Assembly (NCBI GenBank): GCA_964496975.1
Contig: CAZCBN010000002.1
Coordinates: forward strand, 19,793-83,792
From: CAZCBN01 sp964496975
GTDB lineage: Bacteria; Planctomycetota; Phycisphaerae; Phycisphaerales; UBA1924
Direction of reading: 5' to 3'
Length of the DNA: 64,000 nt
Positions 1 to 8,113 of this stretch are shown here, piece after piece (the stretch's first letter is position 1; every line of letters starts with the position of its first letter). The translations under genes and the position numbers were made by a program. Below the pieces are notes generated by a model. It saw only the letters and a program-made list of their open reading frames with translations. It made no database searches and had not been told where the DNA came from.

Positions 1-1
1 G

Positions 2-325
2 CGGGCGGAGCTTCTGGGCGACGTGGCGACGATGGAAGAGGAAGCGTTGATGGGCAGCTCGGGCGACCTGAGCCACCTGCCGCAGCATATGGCCGAGCAG
101 GGGTCGGACAGCTACGGGCGGACGCTCTCGCTCAATCTCGCGGCGGCGGACCGGAGGCTGATCCGCGAGGTGGACGCGGCGTTGCAGCGGATCGAGGACG
201 GGACGTTCGGCCTGTGCGAGCTGACGGGCAAGCCGATCGGGGCAGCGCGGCTTGAGGAGTTGCCTTGGGCGCGGTATTCGATCGAGGCGGCGCGGGCGAT
301 GGAGCGCGGGGCGAGCCCGGCGTGA
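2..325 (+). CDS. TraR/DksA-family zinc-finger-like protein, 5' partial
   Basis: The reading frame is open from base 2, so the true start lies left of the window; GTG 23 and ATG 32 are only internal candidates. The visible part has a charged, helical N-terminal stretch followed by a short GTFGLCELTGKPI...RLEELPWAR segment typical of the C-terminal finger of DksA/TraR proteins. Only one cysteine of the usual four is present, so zinc binding by a classical C4 finger is unlikely. Proteins of this family bind the RNA polymerase secondary channel and modulate initiation, but many small planctomycete members are uncharacterised. The stop codon overlaps the GTG of lspA (GTGA at 322-325), so the two are probably co-translated. 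Confidence 0.75.
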   Translation, partial: RAELLGDVATMEEEALMGSSGDLSHLPQHMAEQGSDSYGRTLSLNLAAADRRLIREVDAALQRIEDGTFGLCELTGKPIGAARLEELPWARYSIEAARAMERGASPA

Positions 326-1176
326 CCGAGGCCGGCGTGAAGGCTCCCGCGGACGACCAGGACGGGCGGGATGTGGCGTCCGTCGGCGCGGTCGCCGGGG
401 CTCTCGGTGGTGCCCGCGATGTGGCTGGGTCGGCGTGGCGGAGCGGCCGCGCGTGGGCCGTGCTGCTCGGCGCGGTGGTGCTCGGCACAGCGGCGGATCT
501 TTGGAGCAAGGGGGCGGCGTTTGGGTGGATCGCGGATGCGCCGGTGGTCATTCGCCGCGCGGAGGCGTTGTCGGTTCGGCCGCTGAGCCGGTTGCTGCCC
601 GAGCATGACCCGGTGGTGGCGGTGCCGGGTGTGCTTGAGTTCACGCTGGTGCTGAACCCGGGGGCGGTGTTCGGGCTGGGGGCCGGGCTTCGGTGGGTGT
701 TTGTGGCGTTCACGCTGCTCGCGCTGGCCTTCGGGGGGTACCTGTTCGCGGCGTGGACCACGCGGCGTGACACGGCGGCGCACGCGGGGATCGGCCTGCT
801 GCTGGCGGGTGGGCTCGGGAACTTGTACGACCGGCTCGTCTTCGGCTGCGTGCGGGACTTCATTCACCCGCTGCCCGGGCTGCGGCTGCCGTTTGGGCTT
901 CGGTGGCCCAGCGGGAGCGACGAGGTGTGGCCCTACGTGAGCAACGTCGCGGACCTGTGGCTGATCATTGGGATCGTGGCGTTGGTGTGGGTGAGCCTGA
1001 GCGGGGGCAGCGGGGCGGCGCGGCCTGCGGCGGGTCACGCGGGTCACGCGGATGACGGACGGCGCGGGCAGGCTGAACCGGGCGGGCAGGCTGAACCGGG
1101 CGGGGAGGCTGCCTCGGGCGGGGAGGGTGCATCAGGCCGGGGGGAAGGGGCCGGCGGGCTCGGCGCCGGGGTGTGA
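322..1176 (+). CDS. lspA: Lipoprotein signal peptidase (signal peptidase II)
   Basis: Membrane aspartyl protease that removes signal peptides from prolipoproteins. Family signatures are NPGAVFG (about residue 112), GNLYDR (166-171) and VSNVADLW (208-213). The two catalytic aspartates are expected at D170 and D211. Four hydrophobic segments surround them. The start chosen is GTG 322, which forms a GTGA overlap with the upstream stop; an earlier in-frame start at 265 would overlap the previous gene by 60 nt. The protein is long for the family (284 residues against about 160-200) because of a 40-residue N-terminal extension and a Gly/Ala/Glu-rich C-terminal tail made of hexapeptide repeats (GQAEPG, GEAASG). 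Its 3' end overlaps the convergent gene by 45 nt. Confidence 0.92.
   Translation: MTEAGVKAPADDQDGRDVASVGAVAGALGGARDVAGSAWRSGRAWAVLLGAVVLGTAADLWSKGAAFGWIADAPVVIRRAEALSVRPLSRLLPEHDPVVAVPGVLEFTLVLNPGAVFGLGAGLRWVFVAFTLLALAFGGYLFAAWTTRRDTAAHAGIGLLLAGGLGNLYDRLVFGCVRDFIHPLPGLRLPFGLRWPSGSDEVWPYVSNVADLWLIIGIVALVWVSLSGGSGAARPAAGHAGHADDGRRGQAEPGGQAEPGGEAASGGEGASGRGEGAGGLGAGV
1066..1137 (+). repeat. 18-bp tandem repeat in the lspA tail
   Basis: Four consecutive 18-bp units begin at 1066, 1084, 1102 and 1120. The first two are identical (GGGCAGGCTGAACCGGGC) and the next two have diverged. They encode the hexapeptides GQAEPG, GQAEPG, GEAASG and GEGASG in the C-terminal extension of lspA. Confidence 0.9.
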
Positions 1177-2154
1177 CGCCTCGGCGTGCGGCGCGGTGGC
1201 GAGGTGCTGAGCGCGGGCGTGCTCGCGGAGGCTCTCGATCATGCCGCGGACCTCGGCGGCCATGCGGGTGTTGGGGAAGTTCTGGATGATGCGTTCGCCG
1301 ACGGACGCGGCGCGGCGGAAGTCTTTGTCCTGGATGGCGATTTTGAACTGGACGCCGAGGTTCTCGCGGGCCTTGCCGATGACGCCGCGGGCGAGCTCGA
1401 CGTATGGCTCGGCCTCGGACTCGGTGAGGTAGTGGTCGAGCTGCTTGAGGAGCTCCATCGCGTCGTCGAGGCGTTCCTCGGTTGCGGCGTTGAGGAAGCG
1501 GCGCTCGAGCTCGTGCTTGTAGCGGTTGCGGGCGTCCTCGATGCGGCGGGGGAGGGAGGCGGCGCGCGGGCTGTCTGGGAAGAGCCGGGCGATGCGGTCG
1601 GCCTCGGCCAGCGCGGCGGGCCAGTCTCGGCGGCCGACGAGCAGGTCGAGTTGCTGGACGGCGTCGCTTACTTTTCGATCGGTGTCGGTGGCGCGCGCGA
1701 GGTCGATGCGGGCCCGGAACTCTTCGGCGTCGGCGCGGTAGCCGAAGCGGTCGGCGAGCTCGTGGACCAGGGTGTCGGCGGCGGACCAGTCGCCGGCGGC
1801 GAGGTCTTCCTCGATAGCCCTGCGGAGGATGTTGCGCTCGCGGGCACGGTTGATGACGCGGCGGGCGTCGTCGGAGAGGGCCTGCTGCTCGCTCAGGCGG
1901 TCGACGGCGGCGGCGAGATCGTGGATGCGGCGCGCAAGCTCGGCGGTTTGGGCGCGGGCCTCTCGCCGGACGACGAGGGCGACGGGGAGGGTGGCGAGGG
2001 TGGTGACGAGGCCGATGCCGCCGACCGCGGCGAGGGCCTCGTCGCGTTCGATGAGCGCGACGACGAGCGCGGCGGCGGTGACGAGCGCAAGGGAGGCGTA
2101 GAGCGTGAGGACCCAGTACGACTCGCCGACGGGGCGTGCGGCGGGGGTTGGCAT
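1132..2154 (-). CDS. Membrane-anchored TPR-like protein of unknown function
   Basis: A 340-residue protein with two hydrophobic segments near the N-terminus (about residues 15-35 and 42-62). A charged coiled-coil stretch follows, then repeated helical pairs resembling degenerate tetratricopeptide repeats (for example DWPAALAEADRIARLFPDSPRAA and DFRRAASVGERIIQNFPNTRMAAEV). The layout suggests an inner-membrane anchor with a cytoplasmic helical-repeat scaffold. The ATG is preceded by GGAGG at suitable spacing. The 3' end overlaps the lspA tail by 45 nt on the other strand. I do not recognise a named family; the TPR assignment rests on the helical-pair pattern only. Confidence 0.75.
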   Translation of the reverse strand: MPTPAARPVGESYWVLTLYASLALVTAAALVVALIERDEALAAVGGIGLVTTLATLPVALVVRREARAQTAELARRIHDLAAAVDRLSEQQALSDDARRVINRARERNILRRAIEEDLAAGDWSAADTLVHELADRFGYRADAEEFRARIDLARATDTDRKVSDAVQQLDLLVGRRDWPAALAEADRIARLFPDSPRAASLPRRIEDARNRYKHELERRFLNAATEERLDDAMELLKQLDHYLTESEAEPYVELARGVIGKARENLGVQFKIAIQDKDFRRAASVGERIIQNFPNTRMAAEVRGMIESLREHARAQHLATAPHAEASHPGAEPAGPFPPA

Positions 2155-2220
2155 GGGGGGCCTCCGGTGGCGTTGTCTCGGTGCGCGGGCTCGGGCGGGG
2201 CGGGGGCCGGGGAGGGCGTG

Positions 2221-2589
2221 TCAGCTTCCCGGGGTGTCGCTGCCGCAGTTTCGGGTGACGGGGACGAGGCAGAGGAAGCGGAGGCCCTGGACAGGGTGGG
2301 CCTTGAACTGGTGCTCCTGGTCGGCGGGGACGTAGATCACGTCGCCCGCGCGGATGGGTCGCTCGGCGCCCTCGAGGAGGACGGTGCCGGCGCCCTCGAC
2401 GATGAAGACCTCGTGCTCGTAGTCGTGGCTGTGGCGGGGGGTGTTGCCGCCGGGCTTGACCTTGAACTGGCGGAGGGCGAAGTTCGGGGCGCCGTCGTTG
2501 CGTCCGACCATGACGGCCATGTCGGCGCCGTTGACGCCCTCCATCTGCACGGGGGCGAGGGGGACGTCGTTGATGTTTCGGATGAGCAT
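2221..2589 (-). CDS. Cupin-domain protein
   Basis: A 122-residue single-domain cupin. Motif 1 is visible as PGGNTPRHSHDYEHEVFIVEG (H53, H55 and E58/H59 are likely metal ligands) and motif 2 as GDVIYVPADQEHQF (H93). The domain fills the protein, as in Cupin_2 proteins that bind a divalent metal. Substrate cannot be inferred; such proteins range from sugar isomerases to dioxygenases and metal-dependent sensors. It is transcribed divergently from the MBL-fold hydrolase, only 49 nt away, so the two probably share a promoter region. Confidence 0.88.
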   Translation of the reverse strand: MLIRNINDVPLAPVQMEGVNGADMAVMVGRNDGAPNFALRQFKVKPGGNTPRHSHDYEHEVFIVEGAGTVLLEGAERPIRAGDVIYVPADQEHQFKAHPVQGLRFLCLVPVTRNCGSDTPGS

Positions 2590-2638
2590 GGTGCGTTCCG
2601 TGGGTCTATCGTGCGAGCGGACCGCGGATTGTAGAGCA

Positions 2639-3346
2639 ATGGGGGTGGCGATGACGGCTTCAGACGGCGGGGCTCGCGTGGGCGTGAAGGGCTTTGCGCT
2701 GGGCGACTACGGGACACACAGCTATGTCGTGCGGCTTTCGGAGGCCGGGGAGGCGGGGCGTCTGTCGCGGCGGTGCTGGATCGTTGACTGCGGGGACCGG
2801 CCCGGGGCGGTGCTCTCGCACCTGTCGCAGGAGGGCCTGACGCCCGAGACGGTGGTGCTGACGCACGCGCACTGGGACCACATCGCGGGGCTCTTTGAGC
2901 TGCGCGCGGCGTTCCCGGCGTGCCGGATCATCATTCATGAGGCAGAGTCGGCGTGGCTCGACGACCCGCTGCTGAACCTCAGCGAGCTGGCGCCGCGCGT
3001 CGTGACGGCGCCGCCCGCGGACGAGGTGCTGCGCGGGGCGGGCGGTGAGATCGAGCTGTGCGGGCGGCGATGGCGGTGGCTCCACACGCCGGGGCACTCG
3101 CCGGGCGGGGTCTCGCTGCTCGACGCGGCGCCGGAGCGGGCGACGATGGTGTTCGGCGGGGACTGCCTGTTCCAGGGCTCGATCGGCCGGACGGATCTTC
3201 CGGGCGGGGACGCGGCGGGACTCGAGCGCAGCGTGCGGCGGCTCTACCGCGAGCTCGCGGACTCGGTCGTCGTCTTCCCGGGGCACGGGCCGCGCACGAC
3301 GATCGGGGCGGAGAAGGCGGGGAATCCGTACGTGCGGCCGGAGTGA
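2639..3346 (+). CDS. MBL-fold metallo-hydrolase (glyoxalase II-like)
   Basis: A 235-residue metallo-beta-lactamase fold hydrolase with the full ligand set: THAHWDH (H76, H78, D80, H81), HTPGHSPG, GGDCLFQGSIGRTDLPGGD and a final FPGHGP. The GSIGRTD segment is characteristic of the YcbL/GloB-like subgroup, which hydrolyses S-lactoylglutathione or similar thioesters; the actual substrate is not known. ATG 2639 lies 6 nt after a -10-like GATTGT, which fits leaderless initiation; ATG 2651, preceded by GGGGG, is an alternative start. It is divergent from the cupin gene. Confidence 0.88.
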   Translation: MGVAMTASDGGARVGVKGFALGDYGTHSYVVRLSEAGEAGRLSRRCWIVDCGDRPGAVLSHLSQEGLTPETVVLTHAHWDHIAGLFELRAAFPACRIIIHEAESAWLDDPLLNLSELAPRVVTAPPADEVLRGAGGEIELCGRRWRWLHTPGHSPGGVSLLDAAPERATMVFGGDCLFQGSIGRTDLPGGDAAGLERSVRRLYRELADSVVVFPGHGPRTTIGAEKAGNPYVRPE

Positions 3347-3381
3347 ACCGGCGCGGCGGGGCTGCGCACAACGGTGCGGGG

Positions 3382-4347
3382 TCAGGTGGTCTCGGGCTCC
3401 GCGGCGCGGCGGGTGCCGTGGCGGACGTTGAACGTGAAGAGGTCGGGCCGGCTGTAGTGGCCCGTGACGTCGAGCGTCATGGCCTCGCGATCGATAAGCG
3501 ACAGGTCGATGTCGGCGATGATGGTGGTCTCTTCGTCGAGCACGGGGCCGGCGAGGTAGGAGCCGTCGGGCGCGATGATGGCGCTGCCGCCGCGGAGGAT
3601 GATGTCGTCGGTGTGGAGGCCCTCGCGGCGGGCCATGCCGGCGGGCAGGTGCTGGCCCGCCCGCTGGATCTGCCCCACGGCGAGCACGAAGCACCGCGCT
3701 TCGAAGGCGTATTGCCGGCTCGCGATCTGGTGCATTTCGTGCACCCAGGGCCAGACGGCGACGTGGATCTGCTCGCGGCTTTCGTGCAGGGCCTGCCGTG
3801 CGAGGGGCATCCAGTGCTCCCAGCAAACAAGGCCGCCGACGCGGCCCGCGGCGGTCTGCACGGCCCGCAGGCCGTCGGCGTCGCCCGGGCCCCAGATGCA
3901 TCGCTCGGTGTACGTGGGGACGAGCTTTCGGTGATGGTTCACGAGGCGGCCGGTGGCGTCGTAGGTGAGAAGGCTGTTGTAGAGCGTGGCGTGGCCCGGT
4001 CCCTGGTCCACGCGTTCGGAGCAGCCGACGACGAGGACCACGCCCGTGGCGCGGGCGACCTCGGCGAGCATGCGGTCCAGCTCGCCGCCGACGGCGACGC
4101 TCGCGGCGCGGTAACGGGCGAACTCGGCCTTGGTCGTGGGCTCGCCCCAGAGCAGCGAGCCCGGGCAATGGTCGATCCACGCGGGGTAGCCGGGCAGCCA
4201 CGTCTCCCCCACCGCGACGAGGCCGACGCCGCGACGCGCCGCGTCCGCGGCCAGGTCGCCCAGCTTGCGGATGGACTGCGCGGCATCGCCCGCGGCGGGC
4301 GAGGTCTGCAGGATGGCGACGCGGAGAGATCGGGGGGAATCTGGCAT
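3382..4347 (-). CDS. Nitrilase (carbon-nitrogen hydrolase family)
   Basis: A 321-residue protein with the Glu-Lys-Cys triad of the nitrilase superfamily: ETWLPGYPAW (E48), HHRKLVPTYTER (K141) and GGLVCWEHWMPLAR (C175). The CWEH..PLA context around the nucleophile is that of true nitrilases (EC 3.5.5.1), which convert nitriles to carboxylic acids and ammonia, rather than amidases or N-carbamoyl hydrolases. The length is normal for aliphatic or arylacetonitrilases. There is no signal peptide, so it is cytoplasmic. Neighbours do not reveal a pathway. It converges with the MBL-fold gene with a 35-nt gap. Confidence 0.9.
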   Translation of the reverse strand: MPDSPRSLRVAILQTSPAAGDAAQSIRKLGDLAADAARRGVGLVAVGETWLPGYPAWIDHCPGSLLWGEPTTKAEFARYRAASVAVGGELDRMLAEVARATGVVLVVGCSERVDQGPGHATLYNSLLTYDATGRLVNHHRKLVPTYTERCIWGPGDADGLRAVQTAAGRVGGLVCWEHWMPLARQALHESREQIHVAVWPWVHEMHQIASRQYAFEARCFVLAVGQIQRAGQHLPAGMARREGLHTDDIILRGGSAIIAPDGSYLAGPVLDEETTIIADIDLSLIDREAMTLDVTGHYSRPDLFTFNVRHGTRRAAEPETT

Positions 4348-4451
4348 GCGGGTCTCGAGAGGGTTGACTCGGTGCGGGCACGCTCTGCTCGGGCTGCGGT
4401 GGACGTCATCTCGTTGGGCCGGGGCGCGTCATGGGGCAGCGTCTTCGAGCA

Positions 4452-4476
4452 GGCTACTGGCTACTGGCTACTGGCT
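4452..4476. repeat. Heptamer array GGCTACT x3
   Basis: Three exact heptamers (4452-4458, 4459-4465, 4466-4472) and a partial fourth lie in the 274-nt intergenic stretch between the nitrilase start (4347) and the end of the adenylyltransferase gene (4622). The rest of that stretch shows no gene, RNA or clear terminator. Confidence 0.9.
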
Positions 4477-4621
4477 GTTGACCGCTGACTTCTGCCTCGC
4501 GGGTGCGGGGCACACCGAGCGGCCCCAGTGTTCGGCGTTCATCGGCCGGGCCGTACGCGGAGGACAACACCGAGCGGCATGCGGATGTTCCCGCAAGAAC
4601 CACCGCGGACCGCGGCGCTGG

Positions 4622-5788
4622 CTATCGCCCGAGATACCGAGCAAGCACGGCCCGCGCGTGGGCGACGTCGGCCGCGTGCTCCACCAGCACCCGGCCGTCG
4701 GCGAAGATCGTCATGGACACGGGACGCTCCGGGGCCTCGGGATCGGCGGGCGCGGCGGGAAAGTCCGCGCGGAGAAAGAACCGGGTGAGACGGGTGGCGG
4801 CCGAAGGGGCAAGACGCGCGGCGATCTCGCGCAGATCGGGCCGTGCCGCATCGGGCGGTGGGGAAAACTGCACCGCGTCGCGCCCGCACAGGGCAACGGT
4901 CGCGGCGCCGCGGTCGCCGCGCAGGAACTCAAAGTCGCGCCTCGCGCAGCAGGGGCACGCAGGATCCGGCGCGGCATCCGCGCCGACGGTACGCCAGCGG
5001 AGGGCCCACGCGTCAATCTGGTGCAGCGCTGGCTGCCCGGTTGCTCCGCCGCTCGATGACGCGGGGTCCTGTGTCAGAATCTTGAGCGCGATCGCCGCCT
5101 GCATCCCCGCGACGAGCGAGATGAGCGGGCCGAAGACGCCCACGGTGTCGCACGTCGGCTGGACGCCGCCCGGCGGCTCTGGGCAGATGCAGCGAAGGCA
5201 CGGCGTGGAACGGGGGCCCGCGCCGCTTCGGGCCGCGTGCTCGACCGCGAACACCGAGCCGACCGTCCCGACGGCGCCGCCGAAGACGATGGGCGTTTCG
5301 TGCGCGACGGCGAGGTCGTTCAGCAGATAGCGCGTGTCAAAGTTGTCCAACCCGTCGACGATGACGCCAGGCGGCCCGAGATCGCCTCGCACCACGAGGC
5401 TCTCGGCGTTGCGGTGCGTCAGGTCGGCGACAACGGGGCGGACGGTGATCTGCGAGTTGACCTGGGCCACTCTCGCCGCCGCGGCTTCGGCCTTTGCGCT
5501 GCGCTGCTGAGCGTCGGCTTCGGTAAAGAGCGTCTGCCGCTGCAGGTTCGTTGGCTCGACCAGGTCGCGGTCGATCACCGTGATGCGGCCGACGCCGGCG
5601 CGGGCCAACAGATCCACCGCCACGCACCCCAGCGCGCCGCAACCAACGACGACCGCGTGAGCACGGCCCAGCCGCTCCTGGCCGGCGGGGCCGATTTCCT
5701 TCAGTGCGGCCTGCCTGTGATAGCGGTCCGCGAACGCGCGGAGGGCTCGGTCGCCAGGCTCGGGCTGCTGCGTGTCCGCTGGGGGCAT
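4622..5788 (-). CDS. moeB: ThiF/MoeB/HesA-family E1-like adenylyltransferase
   Basis: A 388-residue protein that adenylates the C-terminus of a ubiquitin-like sulphur carrier (MoaD or ThiS type). Visible features are the nucleotide-binding GCGALGC (49-55), the acidic residue D73, NLQRQTLF (81-88), zinc ligands CLRC (197-200) with a second CPCC (278-281), and the conserved cysteine in PTCDTVGVFGPL (C213). The last 100 residues form a small extra domain in place of the rhodanese domain of MoeZ-type proteins. MoeB and ThiF cannot be told apart here because no moaD, thiS or other cofactor gene is nearby. A TAGCGT hexamer 6 nt before the ATG suggests a leaderless transcript. Confidence 0.85.
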   Translation of the reverse strand: MPPADTQQPEPGDRALRAFADRYHRQAALKEIGPAGQERLGRAHAVVVGCGALGCVAVDLLARAGVGRITVIDRDLVEPTNLQRQTLFTEADAQQRSAKAEAAAARVAQVNSQITVRPVVADLTHRNAESLVVRGDLGPPGVIVDGLDNFDTRYLLNDLAVAHETPIVFGGAVGTVGSVFAVEHAARSGAGPRSTPCLRCICPEPPGGVQPTCDTVGVFGPLISLVAGMQAAIALKILTQDPASSSGGATGQPALHQIDAWALRWRTVGADAAPDPACPCCARRDFEFLRGDRGAATVALCGRDAVQFSPPPDAARPDLREIAARLAPSAATRLTRFFLRADFPAAPADPEAPERPVSMTIFADGRVLVEHAADVAHARAVLARYLGR

Positions 5789-5794
5789 GCGGCA

Positions 5795-5800
5795 ACGCTA
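5795..5800 (-). promoter_or_regulatory. -10-like TAGCGT, leaderless moeB start
   Basis: On the minus strand TAGCGT is followed by exactly 6 nt (TGCCGC) and then the ATG at 5788. No purine-rich ribosome binding site is present. See the leaderless-promoter finding. Confidence 0.45.
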
Positions 5801-5826
5801 GGCCCCGACGCGCCCCCGCTGCACGG

Positions 5827-6561
5827 CTAGCGAACCGACGGGACGAGCGACGCGAGGCGCTCCACCCGCTGCGCTTCCGTCCCGGCGCCGAGGCGCGCGT
5901 CGATCGCGTGGGCCTGCGCGAAGGCCTGCGCGGCGGCGTCGTAGCGGCCCGCGGCCTCGCTCGCGACCGCGAGGTTCCAGAACGCCTCCGCCTCCGGCAT
6001 CACCCGGCGGAACTCGGCGAGCGCCGCCTCCTGCTGGCCCGACATCGCCAACGCGACCGCGAGGCCGTTGATGTGCGCGGGCTGATCGGGCGCAATGCTT
6101 GCCGCGATGCGGAAGGCATCCGCCGCCTCGTCGCTCCGGCGGAGCTGGAGCAAGAGCAGCCCGAGCGCCTGCGCGACGCCGGGGTCCTGCGGGTTGTCGG
6201 TCACCGCGCGGCGGAGGGTTGCGAGCGCCGCGTCCGGTCGGCCGCGGCGGCGCTGCAGGTCGGCAAGCTCGAGCGCGGCGCTCGGCTCGTTCGGCGCGGC
6301 GGCGATGGCCTGGCCGTACACGTGCTCGGCGCTGGAGTACTCGCCCTTGCCGGCCAGCAGGCGGGCCATGGCGATGAGCGTCCGCGGCGTCGGCGGGCGG
6401 TCCTGGCTGATGGAGAACTCATCGTCTCGGCCGGGGTCATCGCGCTCGGGCGTTGAGCCGCAGCCCGACAGACCGGCGCAGGCGACGAGCGCGGTCGCCA
6501 CCATCGCACGAAGAGCAGGGCTTGGCCGGCGGGCGTACTTTCGCGGAAGCTTGCACGTCAT
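5827..6561 (-). CDS. tadD: TPR lipoprotein of the Tad locus (TadD-like)
   Basis: A 244-residue protein with a lipoprotein signal peptide ending in LSGCGSTPERD, then four to five tetratricopeptide repeats (for example NEPSAALELADLQRRRGRPDAALATLRRAVTDNPQD and SGRYDAAAQAFAQAHAID-like pairs). TadD is the outer-membrane-targeted TPR pilotin-like component of the tight-adherence secretion apparatus. Position as the last gene of the minus arm of the Tad locus supports that role. GAGG precedes the ATG. The N-terminal motif CGSTPERD closely resembles that of the next lipoprotein, CGASTPERD. Confidence 0.82.
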   Translation of the reverse strand: MTCKLPRKYARRPSPALRAMVATALVACAGLSGCGSTPERDDPGRDDEFSISQDRPPTPRTLIAMARLLAGKGEYSSAEHVYGQAIAAAPNEPSAALELADLQRRRGRPDAALATLRRAVTDNPQDPGVAQALGLLLLQLRRSDEAADAFRIAASIAPDQPAHINGLAVALAMSGQQEAALAEFRRVMPEAEAFWNLAVASEAAGRYDAAAQAFAQAHAIDARLGAGTEAQRVERLASLVPSVR

Positions 6562-6610
6562 CGCGTCACCTCGTGTCTTCGGCGGTGCGGGCCGCCGGTG
6601 CCTGTGCGGC

Positions 6611-7183
6611 CTACTGCTCGTCCTTCACGCCGTGGATGTTGTACGGCTCTTCGAGGCTCGGCGCGACATACGCCGCCGCCGCGCGGGTCGAGGGCTGCCC
6701 CTCACCGTCGGGGAGCCCGTCGATGATGGGGACGTTGTCGACATTGAGACCGGCAAGCACCATCTCGCGGCGGAGCGTCGCGAGTCGTGCCTCGTAGAGG
6801 TCCGCCGACGCATCGCCGCGAGGGAATGTCAGGCCGCCGCGGCCCGTCTCGCCGATGTCCTCGAGAATCACAGCGAGTTCCCGCGTCCCCCGCTCGTTGA
6901 GGATGTCGCTCCGCGGGCGGAAGTGATGGGCGAAGATCGACCGCTGCGCGACGGCCGCGGCACGGGCCTGCTGCTCGATGGGCCACCGGACGGACCAGGC
7001 GTTCACATCGCTCTGGTCACGGTCCGTCCAATACTCAGGCTGGTCACGCTCCGGCGTGGACGCGCCGCACCCGCAGAGCGCAACGGCCCCAACAAGAAGA
7101 ACGCCCGTGGCAACGGCTCGCGCACCACGCGCGGCACGGCATTCCTTCAACCGGCGATGATGGGTCATGGTCTCGTGCCGCAT
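6611..7183 (-). CDS. Tad-locus lipoprotein of unknown function
   Basis: A 190-residue protein with a charged N-terminus, a hydrophobic stretch and a lipobox-like LCGC followed by GASTPERDQPEYWTD. The mature part has no recognisable domain; it is acidic and ends in EEPYNIHGVKDEQ. The ATG at 7183 has a strong GGGGAGG site; an internal ATG at 7168 is weaker. It lies between tadC (11 nt upstream) and tadD, so it is likely co-expressed and may be a lineage-specific outer-membrane partner of the pilus machine. Confidence 0.75.
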   Translation of the reverse strand: MRHETMTHHRRLKECRAARGARAVATGVLLVGAVALCGCGASTPERDQPEYWTDRDQSDVNAWSVRWPIEQQARAAAVAQRSIFAHHFRPRSDILNERGTRELAVILEDIGETGRGGLTFPRGDASADLYEARLATLRREMVLAGLNVDNVPIIDGLPDGEGQPSTRAAAAYVAPSLEEPYNIHGVKDEQ

Positions 7184-7194
7184 GGTCGCCTCCC

Positions 7195-8103
7195 CTACTT
7201 GCTGAACAACTCGATGACCTTCAACGCCGCCGGGCCGGCGGTCACGATGAGCACCACGGGAAAGATGAAGATCACCATGGGCAGGAGCATCTTCACCGTC
7301 ATCTTGTTCGCGGCCTCCTCGGCGCGGGCGCTGCGTTCCTCGCGCATCGTCTCGGCGAAGAGCCGCAGGGCCTCCGCCATGGAGGTCCCAAACCGGTCGG
7401 CCTGGCTGATGATCTGCGACAGGCTTGACAGGTCATCGGCGCCGGTGCGCTGCGCCATGGCCTCCAGCGCGTCGGGCCGCTTGGTCCCTAGCAGCATCTC
7501 GAAGCTCGTCAGCGCCATCTCGTCCGCGAGTGCCGGGCTCGCACCGCGGATCTCATCGCCCGTTGCGTTCCACGCCTGGTCGATGCCCATGCCCGCCGAC
7601 ACGCACACCTCAAGAAGGTCGATCGCGTTGGGCAGGGCCTTGCGGATCTCTTCCGTCCGGCGCTTCACGCGCTGGCCGAGCACGAACGACGGGACCATGC
7701 TCCCCATTGCCGCGCCGCCGACCGCGTACACGAACGCCATCGTCATCGACACCTGCACCCGCGTCACGATGAAGATGCCGACGCCGAGGCCCACAAGCGT
7801 GAAGAAGAGCTTGATGCCGGCAAACTTCTCCGCCGCCCCGGGCTGGTTGTAGCCCGCGCGGGTCAAAGTCATCCGGAGCTTCTTCGATGGCGCACCGAGC
7901 GCACCACCCAGCGCCCCGAGAATGGCCGCGAGCGCATCGCCGGAAGGCTTTGCGGAAGCCGAAGGGTCGCCATCGTCCCCGCGCCGGATCTGCTCCAGCC
8001 GCTCGCGCACCTTGTCCCCGCCCGGCCTCGGCCGCAGCACGGCGGCACCGGCCGCGACCACGATCGCGAAGATGCCGGCGGGGATGACGAGTTCGATCGG
8101 CAT
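7195..8103 (-). CDS. tadC: Tad secretion inner-membrane platform protein TadC
   Basis: A 302-residue protein with the T2SSF domain in its C-terminal half: DLLEVCVSAGMGIDQAWNATG, the phosphate-loop-like region FGTSMAEALRLFAETMREERSARAEE, then hydrophobic segments ending in GPAALKVIELFSK. It has an N-terminal membrane anchor and about four membrane segments in total. TadB and TadC form the membrane platform on which the TadA ATPase drives Flp pilin assembly. It starts 10 nt after the end of tadB. Assignment as TadC rather than TadB follows gene order and sequence. Confidence 0.92.
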   Translation of the reverse strand: MPIELVIPAGIFAIVVAAGAAVLRPRPGGDKVRERLEQIRRGDDGDPSASAKPSGDALAAILGALGGALGAPSKKLRMTLTRAGYNQPGAAEKFAGIKLFFTLVGLGVGIFIVTRVQVSMTMAFVYAVGGAAMGSMVPSFVLGQRVKRRTEEIRKALPNAIDLLEVCVSAGMGIDQAWNATGDEIRGASPALADEMALTSFEMLLGTKRPDALEAMAQRTGADDLSSLSQIISQADRFGTSMAEALRLFAETMREERSARAEEAANKMTVKMLLPMVIFIFPVVLIVTAGPAALKVIELFSK

Positions 8104-8113
8104 GGCTTCTCGT

